29,859 bases of DNA from Micropruina sp. (GTDB lineage Bacteria > Actinomycetota > Actinomycetes > Propionibacteriales > Propionibacteriaceae): contig JADJVZ010000009.1 in NCBI GenBank assembly GCA_016716635.1, positions 1 through 29,859 of the forward strand. The letters run 5' to 3'. Shown in pieces: positions 14,697 through 22,790 of this stretch (position 1 is its first letter; every line of letters starts with the position of its first letter). The notes under the pieces are model-generated. The model was not told where the DNA came from, did no database searches, and saw only the letters and a list, made by a program, of their open reading frames with translations. A program made the translations under genes and the position numbers.

Positions 14697-15659
14697 CTAG
14701 GCCAGGTCTTTGATGAGGCCGTGCTCGATCGGCGAGCCGTACTCGAGGCCAACCTCGCCGTAGAGCTGCCAGCGGTCAGCGGAGCCGACCTTGGCGAGGG
14801 GCTCTGCGAACAGTCGACCCTTGCCCGGCGTCGGCATCCACACGGGGGAGCACATCGCCAGGTTGACGACTGCGATCTGGCCCGCGGGCATCCAGCGGTT
14901 GAGCAGGATGCCGAAGGTGCCGAAGTCGGTGATGACCGTGTCGAGGGCGAAGCCGCCCACGTTGCGGGTCATCGTCGGCTGGTTCAGCTGGGCGGTGCCG
15001 TTGTAGAGGTTGGACAGGGCCAGCTTCTGCGCAGAGCCCAGCATGAGGACAGTGGTGGCCTGCGGGAGCTTGGCGCCCGCGTCGAACATCGACCGGAAGG
15101 TCGCGTCCATGATCGCCTTGGTGATCGCGCGGTTGGTGCCGCCGTTGGCGTTCACCGTGCCTGCTGCCCCCAGAATGCCCTGGGTCTTGCGGGCGGTGGC
15201 GTTGTCGGCCGGACGAACGTAGGTTCCCGACAGGAACGACAGTTCGACGTCGACAGCCACGCTCTGGAGCTCGGCCTGCATCTGCGTGTCCACCTCAGCG
15301 AGGCGTGCGTCGTTCGCCTGCGCGGCGACGTTGAGTCCACCGAAGTTTCCGACAGCGGCCTGCTTGGAGTAGGTCACCTCGACAGATGCTTGGTGGATCT
15401 CGACGCAGTTCTTGTACTGGGTGCGGGTCTGGTTGGACGCCGTCGGTGCGTTCGCGCCTTCGAGTGCGGCGTTGCCTGCGGTCGAAGTGCGTCGCCCCAT
15501 GCCCTGCCACTCGAAGTCGATTGCGGACGAGTCCTTTCCGCCGTTACTCAGGCCGCCGATGGCAGACAGGAACGGGGTGTCGATGGGCGAGATCGTGAAG
15601 AGCTCGCCATGGTAGTTGGGCAGGTTGAAGGTAGTGCCCTGCCCGGGAACAGTAGCCAT
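14697..15659 (-). CDS. Major capsid protein (SU10/DUF5309-like)
   Basis: A 320-residue protein starting MATVPGQGTTFNLPNYHGEL, ATG at 15659 with AGGAGAACCAC upstream. The motifs NYHGELFTISPIDTPFLSAI, ALEGANAPTASNQTRTQYKN and CVEIHQASVEVTYSKQAAV match the SU10-type HK97-fold capsid family (T-P-F-L-S, E-G-A-x-A-P, N-x-V-Q-I-x-x-x-x-V-x-V-S). The C-terminus has GFALDTVITDFGTFGILLNR. Upstream lies a scaffold gene, downstream a perfect hairpin. No N-terminal protease domain is present, so scaffolding is by the separate protein. Confidence 0.9.
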   Translation of the reverse strand: MATVPGQGTTFNLPNYHGELFTISPIDTPFLSAIGGLSNGGKDSSAIDFEWQGMGRRTSTAGNAALEGANAPTASNQTRTQYKNCVEIHQASVEVTYSKQAAVGNFGGLNVAAQANDARLAEVDTQMQAELQSVAVDVELSFLSGTYVRPADNATARKTQGILGAAGTVNANGGTNRAITKAIMDATFRSMFDAGAKLPQATTVLMLGSAQKLALSNLYNGTAQLNQPTMTRNVGGFALDTVITDFGTFGILLNRWMPAGQIAVVNLAMCSPVWMPTPGKGRLFAEPLAKVGSADRWQLYGEVGLEYGSPIEHGLIKDLA

Positions 15660-15682
15660 GTGGTTCTCCTATGAGGTGGTGG

Positions 15683-16417
15683 CTAGTTGCCCAGGAGCTG
15701 CATGTTCTTCAGCTGGCGCGAGGTGACGAAATCGCCCTTCGCTTCAGCTTCCGATATGCGCTCTTGGATGGACTTGGTGCCCTCGCCGGTCCCGCCGGAG
15801 AGTTCGGTGCCGCTCTTGCCTGCCGCCTGGGCGAGCTTGAGGAACGGGTTTGCCGAGACGGTCTCGGCGATCAGGGCGTCGACGGCCTTGCCGTATTTGC
15901 CCTGGTCTGACGGGTCGAGGGCCTTCATCGCCTGGACGAAGGGTGACCAATTCAGAAGCTTGTCGGGGTCGGCGCCGGCCTGGGCGGCGCGCCGGAGGAC
16001 CGCGTTCTCTGCGGTGAGATCGAGGATCTTGCCGTCCCGCTTGGCGAGGTCGGAGGTCACATCGTCGATGGTGACTTTCTTCTTACCGTCGGGCTCGATG
16101 CCCAGCGCACCGAGCACCTTGGTCAAGACGTCCTGCGTAGCGGACTCGGCTGCGGACGCCTTGGCGTTCACTCGCTCCTTGCCTGCCTCCTGGCGGGCGG
16201 CGGTGAGTTCGCGTTCGAGGCGGGCGATGCGGTCGGCTTCGCTCTCCTGCTTGGGAGGCTCAACCACGGGCGCGGGGGGCGCAACGGTGGCGGCTGGCGG
16301 CGCGGGAGGGGTCTCCTGCTTGGGAGGCTCAACCACGGGCGCGGGGGGCGCAACGGTGGCGGCTGGCGGCGCGGGAGGGGTGGCCTGGACTTGGGGCTCG
16401 ACGATGGGCTGGAACAC
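15683..16417 (-). CDS. Capsid scaffolding protein
   Basis: I choose GTG at 16417 (MFQPIVEPQVQATPPAPPAA), because a perfect AGGAGG lies at 16422-16427; an upstream GTG at 16516 would add 33 poorly protein-like residues. The product is 244 residues: a Pro/Ala/Val-rich N-terminus with a 23-residue tandem duplication, a charged coiled coil (ESEADRIARLERELTAARQE), a middle KKKVTIDDVTSDLAKRDGKI and a C-terminal region ending SRQLKNMQLLGN. This is the usual form of phage scaffolds, which have disordered acidic ends and a helical core, and it lies immediately before the capsid gene. Confidence 0.85.
   Translation of the reverse strand: MFQPIVEPQVQATPPAPPAATVAPPAPVVEPPKQETPPAPPAATVAPPAPVVEPPKQESEADRIARLERELTAARQEAGKERVNAKASAAESATQDVLTKVLGALGIEPDGKKKVTIDDVTSDLAKRDGKILDLTAENAVLRRAAQAGADPDKLLNWSPFVQAMKALDPSDQGKYGKAVDALIAETVSANPFLKLAQAAGKSGTELSGGTGEGTKSIQERISEAEAKGDFVTSRQLKNMQLLGN
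16243..16380. repeat. 69-bp tandem duplication in scaffold gene
   Basis: Two exact tandem copies (16243-16311 and 16312-16380) encode a 23-residue Pro/Ala/Val unit including APPAPVVEPPKQE. The frame is kept. It lengthens the disordered N-terminus of the scaffold. Confidence 0.9.
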
Positions 16418-16651
16418 GGTGCCTCCTGGGCGTGGTTGATAGACGCGCCTGGCGTCTGGTTTCTCCTGGGTGAAGTGCGGCTGCGGGGGCAGGGCATCTG
16501 TTCCGCGCTGATGCACGCGTACAAGCGAGTGAAAGGACGGCAGGGTCCACCTACCGGGCTATGCCCGCCACGGACTCGCTCTCGATGGCCCTTGGGTTGG
16601 GGTCAATGAGCGGTGGACTTTTCCAACCGGTTGACCCCCGCAGCCGAAGCT
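16418..16651. other. Intergenic region between minor capsid and scaffold genes
   Basis: This 234-bp stretch has no gene I can support. Short minus-strand frames read through it but lack ribosome sites and family features. The only clear signal is the AGGAGG ribosome site of the scaffold gene at 16422-16427. It is unusually long for this compact module and may hold a promoter or mRNA processing site, but no good -35/-10 pair is visible. Confidence 0.5.
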
Positions 16652-17713
16652 CTAGCGGGCAGCACTCACGGAGGAGCGGAAGCCCTGATGCTTCAAGTCG
16701 TGGGACGCTTCCCACTCGCGAAGTCGCTGGGCCCATTCGCGGGCCTTGGCATGTGCCTGACGCTTGGCCTCCGGGGTGAGCGACGCGGCATCGCGACGCT
16801 TCCAGGCACGCACGCCACGCTCTAGGCGGCGCTGCTCCTGGCGTGCCGCGTCACCCTCGGGGTCTGCGGTACGCGTCGGGGCCTCGGTGACGCCGGGGAA
16901 GTAGGCGCCGATGGTGTGCCGGCAGCCGGGATGGAAGAGTCCTGCCGCCTCGGCCTCGGCGAGAGTGCCTGCTGTGCGGACCTCCACATGCCGGATTCCC
17001 GAGATGGAGAGCACCTTGCCCTCCCAGGGGCGGCAAAGCTCACACTCCTGCGAGTGGTCGGAGACGATCACCAGGTCGTGGCCTCGTTGCTGCAGCCGAT
17101 CGACATGGCCTTGGATGCTGGCCTTGTGGATCGTGGTCCGCATGGACATCTCGACGTAGGAGCGGGCCTCCCACTGGCGCCCGAGCCGATCGGTGAAGCC
17201 CACGACACCCTGATTGGCGAAGCGGTCCAGGGCTCGCTGTGCGGCCTGCCTGCGGGTCTCTACGCCGAGCATGGCCACCCCGGAAGCATCCGCGATCACC
17301 GTGCGGTAGATGTCCTCGAAGGAGCGCAGGATGCGCCCATGTGAGCCGACGATGCCCATGGTGGCCTCAGCGACCAAGGCCCGGACGCGCATCGCGGACG
17401 CCACCGACGCAGCCGACGGGCCGTTGGCTGCCATCGCCGTAGAGGCCATCGCGGAAGCCTGACCGAGGTTGTACGCCTTCATGATCGCGTCGGCGATCTC
17501 GCGGGACGACAAGCCTGCCAGGTCCGCCAGGAGGCGACGTTCGCGGCCGATGAGCAACTGCAGTTCGTTGAGCTTGGTCAGCTGCCAGTCAGGGGCGGCG
17601 ATTCCGGACGCGAGCGAGTGGGCGATGCGTTCCAGCATCGCCAGTTCGGCGGCCTCGTACATGGAGACGAGGGCAATCGAGAGCCTGTCTAGCTGCTCGG
17701 CGGTCAGTGCCAC
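16652..17713 (-). CDS. Minor capsid protein 2 / MuF-like protein
   Basis: A 353-residue protein, GTG start at 17713, MALTAEQLDRLSIALVSMYE. The N-terminal two-thirds are helical; the C-terminal domain has the family signature: a cysteine pair ECELCRPWEGKVLSIS (C-x-x-C-P-W-G), then EAEAAGLFHPGCRHTIGAYF (G-L-x-H-P-x-C-R-H). These match phage minor capsid protein 2, a MuF-related protein bound to the portal and packaged in the head. The C-terminus is basic and charged. It follows the portal gene directly. Confidence 0.9.
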   Translation of the reverse strand: MALTAEQLDRLSIALVSMYEAAELAMLERIAHSLASGIAAPDWQLTKLNELQLLIGRERRLLADLAGLSSREIADAIMKAYNLGQASAMASTAMAANGPSAASVASAMRVRALVAEATMGIVGSHGRILRSFEDIYRTVIADASGVAMLGVETRRQAAQRALDRFANQGVVGFTDRLGRQWEARSYVEMSMRTTIHKASIQGHVDRLQQRGHDLVIVSDHSQECELCRPWEGKVLSISGIRHVEVRTAGTLAEAEAAGLFHPGCRHTIGAYFPGVTEAPTRTADPEGDAARQEQRRLERGVRAWKRRDAASLTPEAKRQAHAKAREWAQRLREWEASHDLKHQGFRSSVSAAR

Positions 17714-17726
17714 AGCGCAAGCCTAC

Positions 17727-19307
17727 CTATGGCTGCTCAAGCTTCGCGGCCTGGGCCTCAGGCATGCGCAGCGACGTGCCTTGGTCCGGGGTGAAGGGAT
17801 CAACCACGTTGACCACAGAGGCAGACTCCTCAGCCAGGATCCGCGCCACTTCCTCAGCCACCTGATCCTCAGACCATCCCGGCTGCGCCAGCGCGACTGC
17901 CGTCTCGGTGCTGATGGCGCGAGCGGCGCGGAGCATCTGCAGCGACCGTGCCGTGGTCTCAAGCGACGTAGTGGCGTCCGCGGGGAAGTCGACGTCAACC
18001 TCGACGCGTCCACCCTTGCCGAAGACGTGCTTGTCGATCTCGCCAATGGTGGGCAGGAAGCGCTCAAGGGCCGCCGTCCAGTACCGGGTCTTCTTCTCGC
18101 GGGTCTGGCGGGTGCGATCGCGGACGCTCGACACCTCGGTCGCAGTCTTGGCTACGTCGGTGTCGAGGCCGAAACTCTGGCCGGAGTAGCCGGCGCCGCG
18201 CACGATCGAGCCCATGAGGCCTGCGCAGGTCCGTAGGTGCTCATCTACGCGAATGGAGAACTGCTGGGCGGATATCAGGTCGCCGAGCTTGGCATTCTCG
18301 CCCTGGGAGAACGTCACAGACTCGAATACCTCGCGGTCCAGGTCGACCGTCGCGCCTTGTCCTACGCCCTGATTGGTCAGCATGGACGACGCGGCGATGA
18401 TCCGTGACTTGCCGTGGCGCACGTCCCGCAGGAGCGACGTCCAGGTTTCATCCAGGGCATCAAGCAAAGGCTCGGTGCCGTCGATGTCGGCGCGGCCAAG
18501 GCTGCGTCCGGCGGGCTCATTGCGCCAGCGGCGCGAAGGGCGGACGTTGGGCACGTACTCGACGGCGAGCCCCTTGGCTCCGGTCTCGATGAAGTTGTCC
18601 CCGTCGAGCTTGATGTCTGCCGTCTCCGGGAACTCGGTCAGCGGGATCGGGCGCCCGAGGGTATTCAGGGAGCCTTGCCGCACCTCGTGGATGATCCGCC
18701 CGGGCTCGTGCCGCTCGAGGTGGCGCCAGACTTCTTGACCGTCCTGGCGCAGCACCTCCCACAGGGTCACCGCGGAGAGGCGATCGAACCGGAATTCCGG
18801 CACGGCATGGTCGGCGTGGACCACGGACAGCAGCGGATGGTCAGCGATGGACGTGTCCCAGCCTGCGCGCAGATAGACGCCACCGAGGGCGGCCTGCACT
18901 TCGCTGGCCTCGGGCAGGAGTGCCTGCCAGCTGTTGGCGTCCAGCACCTCGAGGAGCCGCTTGGACGCAGCCTCGGGGGTCTTCCCGAAGTCGAGGCCGA
19001 GCTCCTCACTAAAGAGCATGTCCGCCGAGGCGCTGGCGATGTCAGCGGCGAGCGGCACATGCAAGCCCTTAGCGGGCTGACCGCTGGTCTGCGGCTGACC
19101 CCACCAGAAGCGAGCCAGAGCCCCCACGATGCCGCCTGCGAACTGCGAGGGGCGCACCCTGGGGCGAGACTGCGCCGACCCGTAGCCGAAGGCGTAGTAC
19201 GTCGCCAGGGCCTCCGGGGTGCCCTCGTACCAGGCGGACCATCCGGCCATCGGAGACCGGACGGCGTCAGGGATTGGGGGCCAGGGGGTGGTGGCGTCAA
19301 AGGTCAC
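17727..19307 (-). CDS. Portal protein
   Basis: A 526-residue protein, GTG start at 19307 overlapping the terminase stop (GTGA). N-terminal region MTFDATTPWPPIPDAVRSPM; core WGQPQTSGQPAKGLHVPLAA and ASADMLFSEELGLDFG; C-terminal RDRTRQTREKKTRYWTAALE, followed by RFLPTIGEID, matches SPP1 gp6-like portals. The portal forms the dodecameric ring through which DNA is packaged and ejected. It sits between large terminase and minor capsid protein. Frame intact. Confidence 0.9.
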   Translation of the reverse strand: MTFDATTPWPPIPDAVRSPMAGWSAWYEGTPEALATYYAFGYGSAQSRPRVRPSQFAGGIVGALARFWWGQPQTSGQPAKGLHVPLAADIASASADMLFSEELGLDFGKTPEAASKRLLEVLDANSWQALLPEASEVQAALGGVYLRAGWDTSIADHPLLSVVHADHAVPEFRFDRLSAVTLWEVLRQDGQEVWRHLERHEPGRIIHEVRQGSLNTLGRPIPLTEFPETADIKLDGDNFIETGAKGLAVEYVPNVRPSRRWRNEPAGRSLGRADIDGTEPLLDALDETWTSLLRDVRHGKSRIIAASSMLTNQGVGQGATVDLDREVFESVTFSQGENAKLGDLISAQQFSIRVDEHLRTCAGLMGSIVRGAGYSGQSFGLDTDVAKTATEVSSVRDRTRQTREKKTRYWTAALERFLPTIGEIDKHVFGKGGRVEVDVDFPADATTSLETTARSLQMLRAARAISTETAVALAQPGWSEDQVAEEVARILAEESASVVNVVDPFTPDQGTSLRMPEAQAAKLEQP

Positions 19308-20593
19308 GCGGCTACCCCCTCAGAGGTCAGGATCGGGATATGCGGCTTCCAGATCGGGGAGGTGGAGGCGATGGCGTAGCGGCCGGCGTCCATGAAGTGG
19401 TCGTTGATCTTGAGGGGGGAGTCCTCGCCCCGCTCGGTGGCTTTCGCGTCCCACGAGTATCCGACGACCTCGGTCAGCCAGTGCTTGCAGGTCGCGGAGA
19501 CGCGGAGTCGCTTGGTGGCGATGAGCGATGACTGGGTGCGAATCCCGGGCAGGACGTCATTCCAGGCGGGTGTCACGTTAGGGACGCCGTCGGTGAAGAG
19601 CTGAAGCCGGAAGGATGCCGCGGCCGGATCCACGTGAACCCACTCGGGGGAGCGCCACGCCTCGACCGGTCGCCTGGGGAGCCACGTGCGGAAGCTCAGC
19701 GACTGCTCGGCGTCCGTGAGGGATCGTCCCGCGTCCGACTTCGGGGCCCACTCGTCGAGGAGCCACAGCTTGGCCTGAGCAAGGCCGAGCAGCAAGCCCG
19801 CGGTGGCGTTCGTGGTGCCGTAATCGACACCCACGCTCATCACCCGCTCCATCGGCGGGATCTCGGCGGGCTGCACAATCAGGGCTTCGTCCCACGAGTC
19901 ATAGACCGCGCCCTCGGCCTGTACCCACTCGCCGAGGATGAAGCGCCGGTACCAAAGCCCGGTGTACTCCCGCGAGATCTGCTCTTTGTAGACCAGGCCC
20001 TCGCCGTGATTGAGGGACGGGTTGTCGTCGAGGACGAAGTGCCACACACGCCATGCCGGATCGTCAGCCCGCTCGAGCATGAGCTTGCGGAGCCAATGCT
20101 GGGGGTTGTCGGGGTTGGTGGTGCCGAAGAGCCTGGACGTGATGCCGCCAGGGTTGCTCATGCGGCCCAGCATCTGCTTGAAGAATCCCTCAGGGACGGT
20201 GGTGATTTCGTCACCATAGGCGCCGAGGACGGTGAGTCCGCGTAGGACGAGTTCCGCCTGCACGTCGTGGGCACCGATCACATACACGCGTCGGCCCAGG
20301 ATAGTCACCGTCGGGGCGCCGTAGTTGCCCTTGACTTGGGCAGCCACCGCGCCGAACAAAGTCGCGTCCTGCATGGGTCCGATGCAGTTTCGCCACACCG
20401 AGTCCCTCGTGCGTCCGAACATCACCAGGTCGCCGCTCCTGCCCAAGGTGGCCGCCACGAACAGCAGCCACCGCAGTAACGAGCCGATGGTCTTGCCGGA
20501 GCGGATCGAGCCGTGGTAGAGGTTCACGCGCCCCTGGGAGCCGCGGACGGCGTCAAGTTGCTTGGCCGACAGGTCAGGCGCTGGGAATGTCAT
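19304..20593 (-). CDS. terL: Terminase large subunit
   Basis: A 429-residue protein. I choose ATG at 20593 (MTFPAPDLSAKQLDAVRGSQ), which overlaps the small-subunit end by 20 bases, rather than a longer start inside that gene. ATPase: Walker A GSIRSGKT (28-35), Walker B and catalytic acid LGAYGDE (about 123-129), coupling region FGTTNPDNPQHW. Nuclease: acidic residues in VGVDYGTTNA, VHVDPAAASF and NDHFMDAGRYA. This is the PBSX/Terminase_3-type motor that pumps and cuts DNA. The frame is intact. Packaging strategy (cos or pac) cannot be told from the protein alone. Confidence 0.95.
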   Translation of the reverse strand: MTFPAPDLSAKQLDAVRGSQGRVNLYHGSIRSGKTIGSLLRWLLFVAATLGRSGDLVMFGRTRDSVWRNCIGPMQDATLFGAVAAQVKGNYGAPTVTILGRRVYVIGAHDVQAELVLRGLTVLGAYGDEITTVPEGFFKQMLGRMSNPGGITSRLFGTTNPDNPQHWLRKLMLERADDPAWRVWHFVLDDNPSLNHGEGLVYKEQISREYTGLWYRRFILGEWVQAEGAVYDSWDEALIVQPAEIPPMERVMSVGVDYGTTNATAGLLLGLAQAKLWLLDEWAPKSDAGRSLTDAEQSLSFRTWLPRRPVEAWRSPEWVHVDPAAASFRLQLFTDGVPNVTPAWNDVLPGIRTQSSLIATKRLRVSATCKHWLTEVVGYSWDAKATERGEDSPLKINDHFMDAGRYAIASTSPIWKPHIPILTSEGVAA

Positions 20594-21083
20594 CCATCCC
20601 GAACTGGGCTGCCAGCGACGACAACAGCGACGTCGCCGCGGCGGCAGCCGGGCTGTCGATCGATTCAAGCTTGGCCGCATGGCTGGCCAGGTAGCCCACC
20701 GACTGCGACACCTGGGCGTAGTCCCGCGCCGGGATGAATTCGAGCTCCTGGACCTCTTCGACGCCGAACGATCCCTTGGTGATCGTCTTCCATGGGGCCT
20801 TGCCTTCGCCCTCGAGTTGAGAGAGCTTGCGGTTCGCCTCGCGGTACAGGCGGCCCAGGATCTCGGCCCGGAGCGCTGCGTTGTCCTGGCGCTTCGCCTC
20901 AGTGGCCGGAGCGGACATGGATGCCCTGGCGAAGGTCAGGCCAAGGTCGCGGGCGATGTTGCCCACAGTGCCTGCGGAGATCCCAGTCTCGCGGGAGATG
21001 TCGTTGCGGCCGAGGCCTTTGGCGTGCAGGTCAGCCACCAGCTTGCGTGCCTGAGGGTCTGTCCGGGCAGTGCGTTTAGCCAT
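20574..21083 (-). CDS. terS: Terminase small subunit
   Basis: A 169-residue protein starting MAKRTARTDPQARKLVADLH at ATG 21083, with a strong GGAGGTGA ribosome site 5 bases upstream. A helix-turn-helix (GLGRNDISRETGISAGTVGN) occupies residues about 24-43, fitting recognition of the packaging site. The middle is helical (AALRAEILGRLYREANRKLS), and the C-terminus, ending AAQFGMDDIPSA, would contact the large subunit. It is the first gene after the late promoter. An upstream ATG/GTG extension to 21233 is rejected because of the ribosome site. Confidence 0.85.
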   Translation of the reverse strand: MAKRTARTDPQARKLVADLHAKGLGRNDISRETGISAGTVGNIARDLGLTFARASMSAPATEAKRQDNAALRAEILGRLYREANRKLSQLEGEGKAPWKTITKGSFGVEEVQELEFIPARDYAQVSQSVGYLASHAAKLESIDSPAAAAATSLLSSLAAQFGMDDIPSA

Positions 21084-21191
21084 GGAAATCACCTCCGCTT
21101 CGGCTCCTGGCCTTACGGCGCCTGGCCGTAGTGGGGCTTCCTCGCCGCCGCGACGCGCTGGGGTCAGGCGACGGCGGGGAAGAACGCGAGA

Positions 21192-21233
21192 AACCCGCCT
21201 CAGGAGGTAACTCCGGGCGGGTTCGGGGCGCAC
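21192..21233 (-). terminator. Leader hairpin between late promoter and terminase genes
   Basis: AACCCGCC (21192-21199) pairs with GGCGGGTT (21226-21233), with an inner GGAG/CTCC helix. On the minus strand it is followed by TCTCGCGTTCTTCC. It lies inside the transcribed leader, so it could be an attenuator, or a terminator of the upstream operon, overcome in late phase. Confidence 0.5.
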
Positions 21234-21250
21234 GAATACGCCTGACTGTC

Positions 21251-21279
21251 ACGTTAGCGGAGTCGTGAAGGGTTTTCAA
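21251..21279 (-). promoter_or_regulatory. Sigma-70-type promoter for the structural operon
   Basis: On the minus strand, TTGAAA (21274-21279) and TAACGT (21251-21256) are separated by 17 bp. TAACGT fits the actinobacterial TAnnnT -10 form. The -35 overlaps the stop codon of the preceding peptide gene. The 190-bp gene-free stretch before the small terminase makes a late promoter here likely. Confidence 0.7.
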
Positions 21280-21383
21280 TCACCCGGCGCCTTCATGAAC
21301 TCTCGCTCCATGGCCCTCGTGGGACTGGTCTCAATCCCGAACAGCCTCATGATCCACTGCGCAAAGGCTCGTAGAACACTCAT
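21276..21383 (-). CDS. 35-residue amphipathic peptide
   Basis: ATG at 21383 overlaps the upstream stop (ATGA). The peptide is MSVLRAFAQWIMRLFGIETS then PTRAMEREFMKAPGD; its first half is an amphipathic or membrane-binding helix. It is the last gene before the late promoter. Function unknown. Confidence 0.5.
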   Translation of the reverse strand: MSVLRAFAQWIMRLFGIETSPTRAMEREFMKAPGD

Positions 21384-22156
21384 GCCGCATCCTCCTCGAT
21401 CAGCGCCACGAGGTCCGGGTAGCGCACCCGAAGCACGTCCCAGGGGAAGAAGTGCTTGGGTCTTTTGCCCTTCGAGTCGTCGGCATGGAGCTTGCCCCGG
21501 TGGGACCACTGGCGCAGCAGGTCCTCGCTGACATTCAGTAGACCCTCGTAGGCGGTAGCCGGGATCGAGGCGTGGAAGCGGTAGCGATCGAGGCCGGCGT
21601 GCTCGTGGCCAGCATCGCAGCGCATCCAGCCGTCCTGCAGCTGCATAACGCCCTCACAACCTGGCGTCAGACAGGGCCAGGGCTTCCGAGTGCGGATCCG
21701 GCAGATTCGCCGAAGCTCACCCCTGAGGCGCTTGATGTCCTCTGCGTACTCGTCAGCCCATGGCTGCTGGGATGCCCACGCGGCGCGCCCTGAGAGCCAA
21801 TTGCACACCTCCGCGACGTCGTCCTTGGGCAGGCTACTGCCAGCCCCGGCTGTGTCCTCGTCGAAGATGATTCTTGCCCAGCCAAAAAGCACGCCGAGCC
21901 CGATCACCTCCTCTGAGGCTTCAGCGATTAGGTCTTGGTCGATCTCGGCCTGGCTCATGCCCACGAAGCGGCCATCGTCGAGCGGGTCGGTGTACCAGCT
22001 GTGAAAAACCAGGAGTCGATCGAGGTCGGCTAGGACGAGGGAGTGGGGCACGCTGCGGGCGCTGGGGCCGTCTTCACTGGCGGGCCTTGTGCCGCGGGTG
22101 GCTAGTGCCTCCCACGCGAGGTCGGGGATCTCGGCGAGGTAGTGGAGGGTCTTCAC
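21380..22156 (-). CDS. Zinc-finger and winged-helix DNA-binding protein
   Basis: A 258-residue protein, GTG at 22156 with AGGTGGGG upstream. The N-terminal half is helical with SRSVP-like basic and acidic patches (HSLVLADLDRLLVFHSWYTD). A four-cysteine/histidine zinc ribbon lies at CLTPGCEGVMQLQDGWMRCD followed by AGHEH. The C-terminal domain (GLLNVSEDLLRQWSHRGKLH, FFPWDVLRVRYPDLVALIEE) resembles a MerR-like winged helix. Proteins of this form are common near actinophage terminases. It may regulate the adjacent late promoter; this is inference from position. Confidence 0.75.
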   Translation of the reverse strand: MKTLHYLAEIPDLAWEALATRGTRPASEDGPSARSVPHSLVLADLDRLLVFHSWYTDPLDDGRFVGMSQAEIDQDLIAEASEEVIGLGVLFGWARIIFDEDTAGAGSSLPKDDVAEVCNWLSGRAAWASQQPWADEYAEDIKRLRGELRRICRIRTRKPWPCLTPGCEGVMQLQDGWMRCDAGHEHAGLDRYRFHASIPATAYEGLLNVSEDLLRQWSHRGKLHADDSKGKRPKHFFPWDVLRVRYPDLVALIEEDAA

Positions 22157-22174
22157 GACCCCACCTTTGGACGG

Positions 22175-22561
22175 TCAGAACGGGCAGACATTCGAGGTGT
22201 CCTCTCGGGCAGGAGTGAGGCGGCTCGCGATCGCGTGAGCCGCTAGGCGGTCGTCGCAGGAATGTTGGGCGACCACGTCGTAAGCGATAAGTGTTTTACG
22301 GCCTGCGGGTGCTTCGTTGATTCGTGAGGCGAATGTGCGTCGAGTTAATAGGCCAGTGCCTGACATGGTGCGCGTCAGTTTGTAAGTGCGTCGCCCCGTG
22401 AGAATGGCAAGCGCTTCTCCGGTGGTGTTTATTGGGTAAGCGTCTGTTTGTGCAGTAAAGGCAGTTTGGTCGTTGTCGAGGCCGGAGAGGATGGGTCGTC
22501 GGCACCGGCGGCAGGTCGCTGCGCTCGTGCCACGCAGTGTCGTGGTGTGGAGGTGTCCCAT
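22175..22561 (-). CDS. Small phage protein with possible zinc-binding site
   Basis: A 128-residue frame from ATG at 22561 (MGHLHTTTLRGTSAATCRRC); a GTG at 22582 would add seven residues (MTSKTHP). Neither start has a clear ribosome site. CRRC near the N-terminus and a later HSCDD could bind zinc. The central part (DAYPINTTGEALAILTGRRT then YKLTR) has the 'GE-A-x-x-L-x-x-G-R-x-T-Y' pattern seen in small actinophage proteins of unknown role. Base composition is slightly lower in GC than its neighbours. Confidence 0.6.
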   Translation of the reverse strand: MGHLHTTTLRGTSAATCRRCRRPILSGLDNDQTAFTAQTDAYPINTTGEALAILTGRRTYKLTRTMSGTGLLTRRTFASRINEAPAGRKTLIAYDVVAQHSCDDRLAAHAIASRLTPAREDTSNVCPF

Positions 22562-22619
22562 GGGGTGGGTTTTGCTGGTCACGCCACACCGCCGTGGATG
22601 CTTCGTCGTGGGCTGTTGG

Positions 22620-22779
22620 GTTCGCCCCGACGTTGGTCCCGTTTTTGGGTTCGCCGGACGCCGCTGCGGGTTCGCCCAAAAACCCCCCCTGAAAGGGGTA
22701 GGTTTTTGGGGCGAACTTCCCCGCCTTGCCCCGGTTCGCCCGGGGCGAACTGGGGCGAACCGGGGCGAACTGGGCGAAC
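22620..22779. repeat. Nine copies of the heptamer GGCGAAC (both orientations), iteron-like
   Basis: GTTCGCC at 22620, 22649, 22670 and 22734; GGCGAAC at 22710, 22744, 22754, 22764 and 22773. The last four are spaced 10, 10 and 9 bp, one helical turn, so they would face the same side of DNA. The block lies directly after the helicase gene. It could be a replication origin, or an operator array. A minus-strand frame (22579-22794, overlapping the helicase stop) also crosses it, with low-complexity Pro/Arg/Gly content (QFAPGEPGQGG); I consider that less likely as a protein. Confidence 0.6.
22670..22716. terminator. Large hairpin built from two heptamer copies, possible bidirectional terminator
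   Basis: GTTCGCCCAAAAACC (22670-22684) pairs with GGTTTTTGGGGCGAAC (22701-22716) with one bulge; an inner CCCC/GGGG stem adds more. T-runs follow the inner GC stem on both strands (GGTTTTTGG), so it may end the replication transcript. Confidence 0.6.
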
Positions 22780-22790
22780 CTGGGTATGAA

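Noticed and set aside
16514..16550. Upstream start (GTG 16516) for the scaffold gene
   Set aside because: The GTG at 16417 has a perfect AGGAGG ribosome site at proper distance; the extra N-terminus is not protein-like.
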